Assembly: GCA_022829145.1 (NCBI GenBank)
Contig: CM040755.1
Coordinates: 17,894,063 to 17,958,062 of the forward strand
Reading direction: 5' to 3'
Length of the DNA stretch: 64,000 nucleotides
DNA from: Albula goreensis
Lineage: Eukaryota > Chordata > Actinopteri > Albuliformes > Albulidae
Shown here one piece after another: positions 1 to 22,143 of this stretch (the stretch's first letter is position 1; every line of letters begins with the position of its first letter). The notes below the pieces were generated by a model, which had not been told where the DNA came from, did not search any database, and was given only the letters and a program-made list of their open reading frames with translations. Position numbers and translations under genes: made by a program.

Positions 1-104
1 ATAACTCTGTTATTGAAAGTAAGGACAATGCTGCTATATAGCAGGACCAAATCAAAACCATCTGAAAAAAGGACCCAAGAGGCATGATGAGCAAAGTAGG
101 TTTA

Positions 105-10034
<9,930 letters not shown>

Positions 10035-11016
10035 TCAGTTTGGCTCAGCCTAATGACCGCTTCGGCCTTCTAAAACTACCCTGCTCTACAAGGGAATATA
10101 AGGGCGATTTGCTATCACAACAGTACTATTTTCACGCTACTCAAACAGTTCATTCTCAGGACCACGTCCACACTCTTTTTGGTGGTGTTCTGCAAAGGGT
10201 TGATGTCATGGCTAACTGTCTAGATACCTAAGCTAGGTCTGGGGGTGAGTCACATAGACCTAGGGGGGAAAAAAAACTTCATTTCGGTACTGATGAAATT
10301 GAATTAAGCAGCTAACCCTTGGGTTGGTTGTCACCTAGCTAGGTTGTAGAATGCAGCAGAGAGAATGTTATAAATCGAATAATGCTGGTTCACGTAGCTA
10401 TGGTAGCTATACCAGATAGACAAGTATCACTAGCAAAACTAATTATCCAAGTTTACCGTTGATCTAGATAACGTTAACGCAACCAACTCAGAAATTATAT
10501 ACCAAGCTGACATCTTAGTGGGGAGCTATTAGCTTGTACGCTCGTTGTAGGATCGCAACATGCAGTACTAAAATGAACATTAATTTACTTGCATATCATC
10601 AAAGCAAGAATTTCAAGTACCTACATTTCCAATCATTTGTCAGGCCGTCAATAACGAAATGGCCCGGTAGCATTACGTAATAAAGTTATCCTGGCTAGCT
10701 AGCTACCTTACATTAGATCTACCTAGTCAACTATTTACATTAGCAGTTCAACTTGCTATTTAAAATCTAGTTTACAACTAATTAGAGGTACTGTAATACA
10801 CTCGTAACGTACAACATTTAGCCGATTAACTATCAGCAGAAATAACCAGACTGGATATGTAGCTAGCGATATAAAGTTGACGTTACCCATTAGCTATCGC
10901 TAGAAATGTTAATGTCAAAATATTTAACGCTAGCTTAAACACTGTAGCCGTCCAGCAGGCAAACTTGCCTATTACGTTAGCCAGAGAGCTAGCTTGTAAA
11001 CAAAACGATTTCTTAC

Positions 11017-11160
11017 CTCCACGCTGGCGAGTACATGTGTTTGGAGCGTAATCTAAACTAATCTGGAATCAAGTAAAACAAAAAAAATGTATGTAAAGAC
11101 TAATTAGACGCACTATCCCTTTTTCCCACTTCCTTTTTCTAACGCTGGGGAAAAACTGAT
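11017..11160 (-). other. btbd10: Probable non-coding first exon of btbd10
   Basis: A strong donor GGAG|GTAAGAA at 11017/11016 on the minus strand follows sequence downstream of the promoter elements at 11205-11236. It is placed to splice to the exon carrying the start codon (near 10003). The 5' end is not defined; 11160 is a guess from promoter spacing. Confidence 0.55.
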
Positions 11161-11204
11161 CCCCCTCGTTTGCACTAGAAGTGACAAATCAGGCCCAACA
11201 ATGA

Positions 11205-11236
11205 CTCGCGAGATGTGCACGATGGTGTCGCGAGAA
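11205..11236 (-). promoter_or_regulatory. Pair of TCGCGAGA elements, btbd10 promoter
   Basis: CTCGCGAGA at 11205-11213 and TCGCGAGAA at 11228-11236 match the palindromic TCTCGCGAGA motif of TATA-less housekeeping promoters (bound by ZBTB33/Kaiso-type factors). They lie immediately upstream of the probable first exon. No TATA box is seen. Confidence 0.6.
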
Positions 11237-11781
11237 CATCAAAGATCCTCGACAATTAGGAGAGATACAACTCTGCAGTTGATAGAAGAATTCGTTTCCT
11301 CCATTGATTAATTTATTCGATCTTCTCTAAAAATACACTATCATGCAACATGGAGACAGTTAGTGTACAGTCAACATGCATAACGTGAAATGTCATGCCT
11401 AATTGTGAAAATAAAAACATGCCCTGACAGTAAGAGAAGCGGATTATCAACTGAAAAAGGGAGGTTCATATGTTGAAGTAAAGTTGTCTGAATTGCATTT
11501 ATGTAAGTCGAATAAGCAGGTGTCGTGTCTAATAAGACAACAGGTCATATAAAGTATCAATTGTTGTAGAATTATTTTATAGGCCTAACTACTAATTTAT
11601 GCGAGCTTTGAGAGAAGTATGTGTTCGATTACTGTATGCATAAGAACTTGAATAACAAAACTGCTTTAACATTCTCTGATATTAACAGAAAAAAGAAGGG
11701 AAAAAACTGTATGTGAAGCACATTATAGGCCTACTACCTATCACTGAAAAAATAAATAAAAACAAATTTAAATTGCGGATA

Positions 11782-11787
11782 TTTATT
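11782..11787 (-). terminator. pth: Candidate poly(A) signal of pth
   Basis: AATAAA on the minus strand about 660 nt below the pth stop. I noticed no clear AATAAA nearer, although ATTAAA variants exist at 11826 and 11948. The choice is uncertain. Confidence 0.35.
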
Positions 11788-12157
11788 GTTCAGCCTTCTC
11801 CCTTTCTGGTACATCCTAGAGAAGTTTAATGGTAGATCAGATGAAAACTTTACTTAACATAAAAAAATTAAAGTGCACAAAATACTAATTTTCAAAATAC
11901 ACAATGAATTGAAAATATTCTACTTAAAAACGAGTGTCCAATGAAACAATCTTTAATGCAATTTACATATAAATATTTGTGCTGTTCTCAAAATTACATA
12001 AAGTGTAGTACCAAAATATATGCCGCATAAAAACCATGTAAAACTCATACATTTATAAATGAAAATGATAAAGAAACAGTCTTGCAGTTATATTATCCTA
12101 CAAAACATACCCAAAAATTTCTATGACGGATGTTGGTATTACCGGTTTTACTTGAGC

Positions 12158-12190
<33 letters not shown>
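12158..12190. repeat. (AAT)11 microsatellite
   Basis: Eleven AAT units, 33 bp, within the likely 3'UTR or downstream sequence of pth. Confidence 0.95.
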
Positions 12191-12448
12191 CACCATCATC
12201 ATTTGGTCCAAGATGTATAAAGAATTTAGGTGTATTCGATTAAAAATAAATACAGATTGAAAACAAATCTCAAATGGTCACATTCGTTCTTCAACATTTC
12301 AGGAATAAATAAAAAGTGCTTTTTCAAATATATAAATGGCTAAGCCTTTGTGATGCTTTCCTGTATCTGGTTACATTTAAAATAAATACTGCGGTTATGA
12401 AATACAAAAATAATGTCATTAGATCATTTACACTTAAACCGAAAACTG

Positions 12449-12704
12449 TCAATGTTGTTGAGAGTTCATAAGCTTTTCTAAAAAGTTCAACATGTATTCG
12501 ACTTCATTGGGTGTTAACTCGTCCAGTCCTGGGAAATCTTCAGGAAGGAGTCTCCTGGCTCTAACTCTTTCTCCCCGTTCAGAATTTCTCAGCGACGCTG
12601 TGTGAATGTCCTTCAGCTTCATTTGAAGCCAATCCTGTCTCTCTTGAACATATTTGTGTTCCCCAAGGTTGTGCATCAGCTGCACTTCACTTACGGACCT
12701 CTTT
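12449..12704 (-). CDS. pth: pth exon 3: mature hormone
   Basis: Acceptor GCATTCAACAG above 12704. The exon opens with AAAGAGG, completing GKR and then the hormone, and ends in a stop at 12451-12449. A frame can also be read upstream of the acceptor, but the signal-peptide exon shows the true splice. Confidence 0.97.
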
Positions 12705-12945
12705 CTGTTGAATGCAAAAGATTCACATTTCAGAGACAAATCTGCTTTTTTAAAACCAAAATCAAAGTCAATTGAAACATTCATAGAGAAACCTAATATC
12801 GCCATAGTGTATCAAATGAAACGTCAAGTTGTATGATATTTGAATAAACGTACCCCAGTGGTTTTTCTTCAGACTTCGAGGAATAGCATACAATGCAGAA
12901 GAAAATTATTGCAATACATTTGTCCAAATGTATAACAGAAAACAT
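12449..12945 (-). CDS. pth: Parathyroid hormone, complete prepro-hormone
   Basis: Two coding exons, 12945-12854 and 12704-12449, splice to 115 residues, the same length as human prepro-PTH. The start is in a hydrophobic signal peptide ([14 protein letters not shown]) followed by a short pro-piece EEKPLG and the cleavage site KR. The mature hormone is 82 residues (human 84). It begins [20 protein letters not shown]. Receptor-critical positions of PTH are kept: V2, E4, Q6, L7, M8, H9, N10, L11, R20, W23, L24 and L28. From family knowledge it is a secreted peptide acting on the PTH1R class B GPCR to control calcium and phosphate. Fish have duplicate pth genes; I cannot say whether this is the a or b copy. 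It lies next to btbd10 as in human. The intron falls in the pro-piece codon (GG|A), as expected for the family. Confidence 0.98.
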
Positions 12946-12954
12946 TCTGACGAC
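12854..12954 (-). CDS. pth: pth exon 2: signal peptide and pro-segment
   Basis: Acceptor CTCCACATAACAG above 12954, nine UTR bases, ATG at 12945-12943, then 30 codons plus two bases. The donor is GGG|GTACGT at 12854/12853. Confidence 0.95.
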
Positions 12955-13244
12955 CTGTTATGTGGAGGGGAGAGAAAAGTAACTAAATAATGTTTATTAA
13001 GACAAGTTGATCATTTTTATTTTATCTCTAAACATCTTTTAATGTTTAAACAACAGCATTAACGTAACTACACAAAAGTAGACTATACTTTTCCTTACAT
13101 TGTCACTTTTGAATATTTTTTCCTTGTATTTTAGACATTTGAACTGCTCCTCAGTGAACTCCATTTGAAAAAAACAAATAATGAATCACGGCATTGAGGT
13201 CTCTTCTAACCAACTGTACAAATGTGTTGATAAGTCCTACTTAC

Positions 13245-13335
13245 CGTTTCTTGACAGTCTTGTCTCAGTAAAGTTGTGATATGTGATTTTACAGCGTGGG
13301 AGTGTAACGCAGTTTGTGGATCAGCCTATCAGTTC
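13245..13335 (-). other. pth: pth exon 1 (5'UTR)
   Basis: The donor CAAGAAACG|GTAAGT is at 13245/13244. The start is set about 30 bp below the TATA box, giving a non-coding exon of about 90 nt. Human PTH also has a short non-coding exon 1. The 5' end is estimated. Confidence 0.7.
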
Positions 13336-13360
13336 AGATTAGAGTAACACTCCCAAAGTT

Positions 13361-13369
13361 CCTTTTATA
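13361..13369 (-). promoter_or_regulatory. pth: TATA box of pth
   Basis: TATAAAAGG on the minus strand, correctly placed upstream of the non-coding exon 1 donor. TATA-driven transcription is typical of PTH genes. Confidence 0.8.
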
Positions 13370-14117
13370 GCTCTTCTGGTCATTGATGAGCCGCCTTCAT
13401 TATTGGTGTTGATGTCACCCCCTCCACTTGATGGATACCGGCGTGCGCATGACAGAGCCACCAACGCTGCCTAATTCAGCTTTCAGCACCTTTGCGAAGT
13501 ATCCTAATTGCCCTGGGTGTGAACTGCGTTTATCCCTGCGGCTGATCCAGTGTACAAAAATCATTGCGAACATCATTTATTGGATGTTGGATAATGCAAA
13601 TTGCTGTTATGGATTCAAATTAACAATATTCCTTATGGTCTTTAACTCCAAAACAGAAACTTTCATTCCAAAACGACCATGTCCGTTTGTCAAAAGAAAA
13701 TATAGGGGACGAAAAAGACTATCCTCCGAGAAACTGACAAAATTCGGGGATAATTAAAGGTAAGACACTTGGAAGTGGTCAGTTACCAACTGTGATTAAG
13801 ATTTTCATAGTTATTGTAAGGGGGATGCACGTCTGTCTTTAGTAAACTCAACATGGAAACTCGACACACTTTATTCAAGAAAGGCAGTGAAGTTATTGTT
13901 GGCTAGTGAGAACAACTGGAAACTGCATCTATGACTTCAATGCGTAATTGGCATATACAAAGAAAGACGGACACAATGCAACCTATCTGCAAGGATTTAT
14001 GACTGTCTTTGGCCTGGACCGGGTTTCCCCGGAGATCGACAACAATCTTCACTGTTACAAATTAAGCTGCGCAATTGTCTGAATAATTAGAAGCAAAATG
14101 GGTTTTTACTCAGACAA

Positions 14118-14522
14118 TGACGTCAAAGTCGTAGGAAAACTTATGGGATTCAACTTCAAATGTTAATCGATGGAGGCGAGCCGACATGATTTCGTCACTC
14201 CCCGGTGCCCATCCGGAGGGGGATATTTTAAAGGAATTTTTTTTTCTGTATTTATAACACGGTGGAGGCAACAGGAGGAGGAAATACGGCAGGAATCATC
14301 ACTTTTATTTTCACCCGAACGGTGGGAACTCATGACACTTTACACCATTAAAGCATCTCGTGCATTTTAGTTACAGTGAAGAAAATTAACGACCAAACGC
14401 AATTTTCTATGTATAAAACAACGCACGCGTTTTAAACCACAAACATGTATTATGTATCTGCATAACATTTGGTTTTTTATACAAACGAGGTGTAACTATT
14501 AATGGAGATATAAGTGACGTCA
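14118..14522. promoter_or_regulatory. Two full CRE palindromes upstream of pth
   Basis: TGACGTCA occurs at 14118-14125 and again at 14515-14522, about 0.8 and 1.2 kb upstream of the pth TATA box. This sequence binds CREB/ATF factors, and PTH promoters of mammals are cAMP-responsive. The link to pth is inference from position. Confidence 0.5.
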
Positions 14523-17500
14523 TATCTATTTTAAATGGCCACTAATTCCTTGGAAGCCGTTTCACTGAAATGTTTTTCTCGAAGCTGTGCTAAGTTTTGC
14601 ATGCTAACTTGAAACTCCCATAAAAGGTAAAAAACAACATAACTCCCCAAAGGTGTATAGTCTAGAATAAGTATTACTAACTTCCAAAAGCATTTTGGGA
14701 GGAGCCCCCCACCCCCACCCAAAATCAATAATTTATCTTCAGTGACAACCTCAAGGCAGTGGTATTACAGCCATACATCTGACAAGAGGAAATACATCCA
14801 CACTTAGCTCTTCAACAGAATGTCACTCATCTCAATCAAACATCCATCACCCATCATGTCAGGTTACAACCCAAATTCTCCCATTTGTGTTTTTTCTCTG
14901 ATGACAGGAGGCTACTTCTCTGGATGGGGCCTACCTGCATCTTGTATGATCCATTTGAGGTGGTCAACCCTGTCCTACTTTTATGGGTCCAAGATGACAC
15001 ATTAGGTAACCATGAGAGAAGTTTTCTAAATGTGGAAGAGGAATGGCTATGTCATGACACACGGAAGAAGGTCTTGGAGAGGACCCAAACAGCTCCAGCC
15101 TATAGATCTTCCTCCACAGAGCGGTTAGGGTTTCTGTCAGGGCAGTAAGCATGCCCTCTGCCACTCACATGAGGAAAAAGAGTATGACAGCAGGTGGCAG
15201 GCAGTCCGAGGCACCGTATGAGGAAACCAGGAATTCTCAAGGATGGGGGTACACAAAGGATCAGAAGAAAGGGTGAAATCTTGACTCATTTTTCAGATTT
15301 GTTTTTACTTCCACCTGCATTCAAAGGAAAAAAGAATCAATAGTTTCAACTAGTTTCTGATTCTGAAGGTACCTGATAGTAGATGTTTTTTTCTTCTGTT
15401 CTACTTGTACCTGAGGGTACACATGACATGTGTATTTGCAGGTAATGTAAAGATATTTTAAGAGAGGGCAGTAAAGGCAAAAAGCTGTTAATAGAAACTA
15501 TAAAAGTTGTTTACATAGCAGATTTATGGGATTTTAAAATGATTCTACATTAACACTGAACAGCTCGTCCTTTCACGTGACACTGTTACAACCTTCAGTA
15601 GGCGTGGCCGGTTTAGATGACACCCACTAAACAAATCAACCTTTGCCCTTTGCATGAGATCCTAAACCCCAACTGTACAATTCCAAGCAGTTTATAGCTG
15701 CATGGGGGTGGAGGACCTTTCAACCCCAAAATTGTCCTTCTCATTACCTCATGCTGGGGCAATGCAAGCTATCTCACTGATGGTATGCAGCAGTAGCTGT
15801 GTTGTACAGAGGAATTCAACAGGGATTAACGTGAGGCAATGGTAGCGAACCACTAGTTGTGATCACCCCCATACCACAATGACAACATTAGCACAGAAAA
15901 AATCAGGTGGATCATTTTTTCCATTTTCACCTAGCTAACATAGTAGGATTGTTTTGAGAACACTAGAAAACATATTGGATCGATTCCTATTAGGTTGTGA
16001 GACACCACTTATGATAAGATAACAACCCAAATACCCTTTGAATGTATTGTGTATGGTCCACACAGTCTGATATCCTATCTGGACCATGCCGGTAATAACT
16101 GTGGCTGACAAGCCAGCCAGGTGACACATAATTGATTGTAGTGTTCTTGCAGGGAGAGATGGAGGGATTAAGTTGGCTATGATGTTCATACCCCATCACT
16201 TACCAGTGACTCCCACTGGTGAACTAGTCAGCTCGCTGCAGTTGTGAACTGTGTGTGAGGCGAAGCAATGGATTACATAACACATTTTGGAGGAGACAGA
16301 CTACAGGTGGAATGTCTAAATGTGGAGAAAAAGCAGTTTAAATCATAATGTAATTATTATCAAAAAAAGGTTTTATAAATATTTCTATACAATTTGCAAA
16401 TACAATTGTTATTTGTATTCATATATACAACAGTTTATGGTAGGTGTCAGTAAAAACTAATAATAACCTGCTACAACCTGTAGCATTGGTTCAGAAATAA
16501 CATATGAACTGAATAAATAACTATTTTAAAACTGAGATGGTTGGTAAAATGAAATGGGTGTCACTCCCCCTCTCACTTAAACCGTAATGGGTTTATCTGC
16601 CATAATGAAGGTGATTAGAGTACCTGTTGACATGGTTTGTGAATCCAGTCATTTTGCTTTTGCTGATGTCAGATGAAAAATAATTAATTATTATAATATT
16701 ACAGTTAAGGCTGATATTATTTTTGCCCCTTTTCTATTTGGGGAAGTGACCCACTTAAGCCCACCAGTATCTAAACTTTTCATCTAAACTAAAATTTTTA
16801 AAAAGCCATCTTTTGAACTAGCTAATTTGAGTAAAAGATTGTGGGTAAAAATATCACCATCAACTTAATTTGGCTCATTGATCTCTTAAATTTCCACAAA
16901 TTAGGACTACTTACCAATTTTTTTTCAGCAAATCATGATAAAACATAGTTTTCTGTAAGCTGTAACATGCATAAAGTTTTGAAGTGTCTTTACCCTTGAC
17001 TCCAATACAGTACCACCACATGTCAACCCACAGTTTAATATGGAAACATCATTTTGGCTCCAAACAAAAAGGGACATATAATGAACATGTTTGTTGGTTG
17101 AATGAGACACTTTACATTTACCAAACAATCTTTCATTTTTTAAAATTGCAAAATAAAAATGAAAGTGGGCCTATAAGATACATGGGCTTAACAGGGTCAA
17201 TTCCTTTAACCACACTCCATCTAAGGTCTGGTGGTACTTACCACAGTGTGATACCTTCTTCTTACTCCAGGCCTGGCATGAACACTGTGTTCTATTGCAG
17301 AAAATGTGCAACAGCTCTGTTTTAAAGCGTGTGGAATAGCTGCTAGGGCTTACCTTTACCCACACATCCACAACTACTTGAGGAGATGTCGTTCATGGCC
17401 CTGCCCACTGCTAATGGTTTTTATTGGACAGGAACACATTTGGGTTGTGGCCGAACCATTTAGATGCATTAAGGTATTAATTTGTTCAAGCAGAATTCAC

Positions 17501-17626
17501 TGTCACATCAACCACAAAGGCATGCTCTTGGTCTTATGTCTGGGAAATAATAAGAAACCTGTTTTGCAGCCTACTGGCTACAAAGGTCAGTATTCTGGCA
17601 TCTTAGCTGCCTTTTTGCTTTGTTTT

Positions 17627-18163
17627 TGTTATGTTTCCATGTTTCCCCGTCTCTGTGCCATGTGCTTGTGTTTACGTTTCCCTCATATTTGCTCCACCCT
17701 CAGTTCCCCGCTTGGTTGTTTTATTGATTGTTAATTAGCTGATTGCTTGCTCAGTTTCACCTGCCAGATCACACACCTTTTCCCTGTTTTACCTTGTTAG
17801 TTCTGTATTTAAACTCCTTGTGTTTCTGTTTCCATTGCCATTTTGTCTCAGTGATTTGTTTCCTGGTACACACCCTGCAATCTGCCTGTGTGTCTGCCTG
17901 TTTATTACCCTGTCTATTACCCTGTCTGTTTTTTGACTTTACTTTTTTGATTGTGTTTAAACCTTATTGCCATGTCTACCTGGTTTGAACTCTGCCTGTT
18001 TATTGACTTTGATTTTGGATTATGTCTGACTGCTGTGTCTTCCTGGTTTTGACCTTGCCTTTTTTGACACTGATTTTTGGATTTTGGAATTGAGCTTGGC
18101 GTTAAATAAACATCTGTTTATTTTACTCTATTCTGCATTTGAGCCCCTGTCATGGCCCTGACA
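17627..18163 (+). mobile_element. Probable solo LTR or 3' fossil of an LTR retrotransposon
   Basis: The segment begins TGTTATGTTTCCATGTTTCC and ends TTAAATAAACATCTG... CTGCATTTGAGCCCCTGTCATGGCCCTGACA (split here for length). It is pyrimidine-rich with a TG...CA frame and a poly(A) signal (AATAAA) about 60 bp from the end. This layout and wording match LTRs often seen in fish genomes. No target duplication is evident, so the limits are tentative. Confidence 0.45.
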
Positions 18164-20432
18164 AGAACATATTGTACTTTTTGATCTGTGTCACAGAACA
18201 GAAACAGAACAGAAGCAGGATAGAGCCTTCATGTAACAGTGTAATATGCTGAGATCCAAGAAAATGTTCTTGTATGGCATGAACAATCGAAGGTTAAATA
18301 TCGTATGGGAAGTGGAAAAACCCCAAACTTTCCACGATAAAGCTTCCAGAAAAAGGAAAACAGGAGCAGGCTGTGTGGATACTGAGAAGACACCGTGTCC
18401 TCTGTGAGGTCCATGATGATTCATATTATTCATGCCTGACAGAGCAAAGAAAATATTTTTCTTACCAGAAAATTACACAGTGTCATTTCCTTTGATTTGG
18501 CAGAGATCAGAGTCCAGTGACTAGAGGAACATAATTGCCTGACCCTCACCCTGAGTAACAGCAGACAAGACTGAAATATTGCTAAGCGCCAAATGAAAAG
18601 GTGCAGCTCCCTTACAGAGGGTTTCTATAGTCCCTCTTATCCTGAGCCTCAACCCAATTAATCATTGTTTCTCTGCCAAATCAAGCTCCACTTTAGCCCA
18701 AACATGTACAATCTGTGTAATGTGCCGGTGTAGCCGACTTTGTGTCAAAAGCCTCTCTCTAGGCAAGAATGTGATGAGAGATTTTAACAGTGGGCCAAGG
18801 GATGTTGTCTGCTAAGTATAGTGCTAAAACAACACAAACAGAGAGGCTTCTTGTGTACCATTTCAGCACTTGAACTCCAGGCAGCAGAAACAGCCTGCAT
18901 CATAGCCTTCACAGTTGCCATGGCAGCACAGCCAGCTCTGGTGCCAGGGTACAGGAAGCATCACTTTATTATTTAGTCTTAAATCAAGCATCCTCTGTTC
19001 ATACTCTATAAAAGGCATTGACAATACTGCAAGGGGATTTAGTTACATTTAATTTCAAATATAGTATTAATAAGAGAATTTAATAAGAGAAAGTAAGATG
19101 TATGAAAATTATAAAAAATATTGATTATATGTTTTATAAATATAAATATTTTTTATAAATATAAAATATTGGTGCTCATCATAAGTCAAGTATTGGAGGT
19201 ATATAATTGCTCTGTCTGTTTTATCAGAAACCCTGAATTTTGATGTTAATCCAGTTGATGTTCACTTACAAAAAGAAGCAGAGCTAAGGAGTTGACACAT
19301 TTATCATTTTACCTTTCAGAGATCAAACAAATTCCCTGTGCCACAATTAACAGTTCCAAACAGGTTTCTATGTGCTGGTATGATACTCTGACTTCCAGGA
19401 ATGGAAAACTGGTGAGAATTTTGATGTCATCCATACACAATGTACACCACAGCACATGGCTGTAATACACCATTGCATTCTAATACTGCTTACATAACAC
19501 ACCTGCATTGTGTCCTTCTGACTTGGGATTTAACATCTGAAACTCCTGTAGATTATGTCATTGTCAAAGTAGAAAAATGAACACATTTAACACTTGTGTG
19601 AATGAACTGGATACCTCCCTCTCTCATCCTATCAGCAGACAAGCAAGGATATTCATGGTGGAGCCCTGTGCGACCCTGGCAGATAGCTACTAAAGGCAAA
19701 TGCCTGAGCTCTCAACACAGCCATGTTCAATTCAGAATGTGGACTACCGTTTGAAATTACAATGTGAGTAATGGTTGCTGGACCTTTCCAATGCAAGTAA
19801 TAGCTGTTGGTGTAGCAATGTTAGGACTGATACAGTGTTCATCATGGCAAGAATATTGTCAGTATAACCTTGAAAACATGACTTTTGTTTTCAAGTGAAC
19901 ATAATTCAATTAACACATTTTTGTTAATCTGTAGAGTTAGTGGGGTTCTTGTTCTGGTCCTGTATTGAATCTATGTTTCTATTTCAGATTTTAAGTTTTG
20001 TTATTCAGAATGCTTTGCATTAAAAGGGCACTAACTGTTAAGACCACTGGATTCAGTAATAGTTCAACATTTATCATTTCCTTTGCAAATGTTTAAAGAT
20101 TGCTATATAGTAGTTCAGGTTATAATTATAAAGAAAACAGAGTCCTCCACAAATCTTCAGAGTTACAAGTTCTTTTCAGGGCAACAAAATTGTATAATGA
20201 GCAATTTAATGTTAAGGCTGTAACAAAGCAGAATGACAGCAATCACGTAATCTGCAGTTCCACAATTGCTACATCTGCCATCACCAACTTTTATCTGGTA
20301 GGCCACCACTGATACCTAACAAAAAGTTACAAATCAAAATGTTTATATATAATACTTTATTACATGAATCAAATGTAATGGACAGCCATGGATGATAAAT
20401 GTTTCAGTGGCAGATGAATCCTCATGACTTCT

Positions 20433-20465
20433 CTGTTAGGTCATGACAAACTCGTGACCTAACAG
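20433..20465. repeat. Inverted repeat, 11-bp arms
   Basis: CTGTTAGGTCA and TGACCTAACAG flank an 11-base loop. No associated gene. Confidence 0.85.
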
Positions 20466-22039
20466 CGAAGCCCAACATTCAAGCCTGCCAGCAGGCCACC
20501 ACATTACTCTGCTAACCCCCTGGCAATGTAAAACTATATCCATCATTACCTATCACCTAGTCTGTTTCAGCTAATCAACACTTCATGACTGGCATTTATT
20601 TCAAACATAAATACCTTCCATCGATCACATATGATTATTGCACACAGGTGGCAGAAAGTCACATTGCATTGCCTGTGCCCTACAGTGCACTGTAGATGTC
20701 ACAATAGATGACACTTCTTTTACAGAATTCCAAAAGAATGGTCCTGGTACCTGATGCTGTACCTGACCTCAGTGACCTATTAATGCAGCCAGCAAAAAGA
20801 AAGGCACCACCTTTCATTTCTATCTTTCTTTGTGAAGAACCTCAGTGGAGATATCATTGTATCAGTGTTCAGGCACTACAAATCTAAAAGACTGTTGTGG
20901 ACTGAAAACATATAAAACAGATTCCTGAAAATAAATTTTATATTCAGATTGAATAAATATTTGGTTGGTTGGTTAAGTATAAAACATGCATTAAAAGGAT
21001 TCCAATGTTGTCATGCTCATTTAATAATTCAGTATAACATGAGATCTTTTTTGTTTGAGTATATTCATATTATATCACACTAGGGCAGTGACAACCAAAT
21101 CTCCCCCACCTCTGCTCCATTACAAGCTCTTTCATCACTCTGGGTGGAAAATATATATATATTTTTATTGTATCACCCTTTCTCAGGCAGGCTCAAGTTG
21201 ACTGAGCACATGAAAAAGACTGCATTGATGCATGTGTTTTTCTGCATATACTGATCACGCAACACCAGAATTTATTTTCACATTAAATATGCTTGGGAAG
21301 GGTCTGTGAGCCATGTTTGTGCTGCATTGCTTATTTTCAGTAGCTGAGATTATTCACTTCGGGATGATGACTCTGATTGACTGTTTCCCACAGTAAAACG
21401 ACAATGGCAACTCAGAGCAAATGGTGTCATTGAATGCCCTAATGTGAGCTAGACAGGTGATTCACAATGTTTGAATAGATGTAAAGGGAGAGATTCAAAG
21501 TAAGGAGCCACTGGAGAAATCCAACTTACATCGTAACAGTCTCCACATATAGGTTTAAACACAGGAATATTTTTGTCTGTTTCAAGGTAAACTGTTTTCA
21601 TTTGCAAGACATATTTTCATTTCAGTTGGCTATTAGTTAGCTGAAACAAAGAAGCTATTCCACAATATTACCTCTTAAATGTCATGCTTCACAGTATCGG
21701 ATATCTTGTGGCGTTTTAGGCAGTGAAAGACAATCTTATATTACAACAAATAATATTCTGCGAAACCCACAAAGAAAACTAAAACAAAATAAAATTGTGG
21801 TGGCTATATTTGTTGCAAAGGTAGGCCAACAACACAAGTTCCAGTTTAGTTTGTCCAAGTAGGTACAATGTCCTCATCACAAACTAAACCGGCCTTAGCC
21901 ATTTAAAACTGTTGCTTTTGCAAGCACACATTTTCAGAAGCCTAAAACATGATAGGTGTATTACTTTATAAAGGATAATTAATTGAATTCCTATACATAT
22001 CCTTTGCCGATGAATTCAAAGTCCGTTTTCAACGACGCT

Positions 22040-22143
22040 CCTCTTTGCTACAGGTACAGGCCCACTTCGAGCATGCGCCTGACATCCAAGATGACTTAAG
22101 CGTGCGTTTTGAAAACTTCGAGGCAAACAAGAAAAATCTGATG
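22040..22143 (+). other. Probable 5'UTR exon of the 489-residue protein gene
   Basis: A CpG-containing segment ends in a perfect donor CTGATG|GTAAGT at 22143/22144 and is followed by a 1.2-kb intron to the coding exon. Its start is not defined; an acceptor-like TTTGCTACAG at 22053 means it might also be internal. The last three bases are an ATG, which after splicing would be out of frame with the main protein. Confidence 0.4.

Larger units (their letters stand above)
13370..22039. other. Gene-free interval between pth and the next gene
   Basis: 8.7 kb of AT-rich sequence with the two CREs, a probable solo LTR (17627-18163) and a hairpin (20433-20465). At 14908-15148 a 79-codon open frame with an acceptor-like start resembles coding sequence weakly, but I recognise no family. 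Confidence 0.75.

Noticed and set aside
12654..12836. Plus-strand frame across pth
   Set aside because: Shadow of the pth coding sequence on the other strand.
13428..13757. 109-codon plus-strand frame upstream of pth
   Set aside because: No family likeness, no splice or promoter support.
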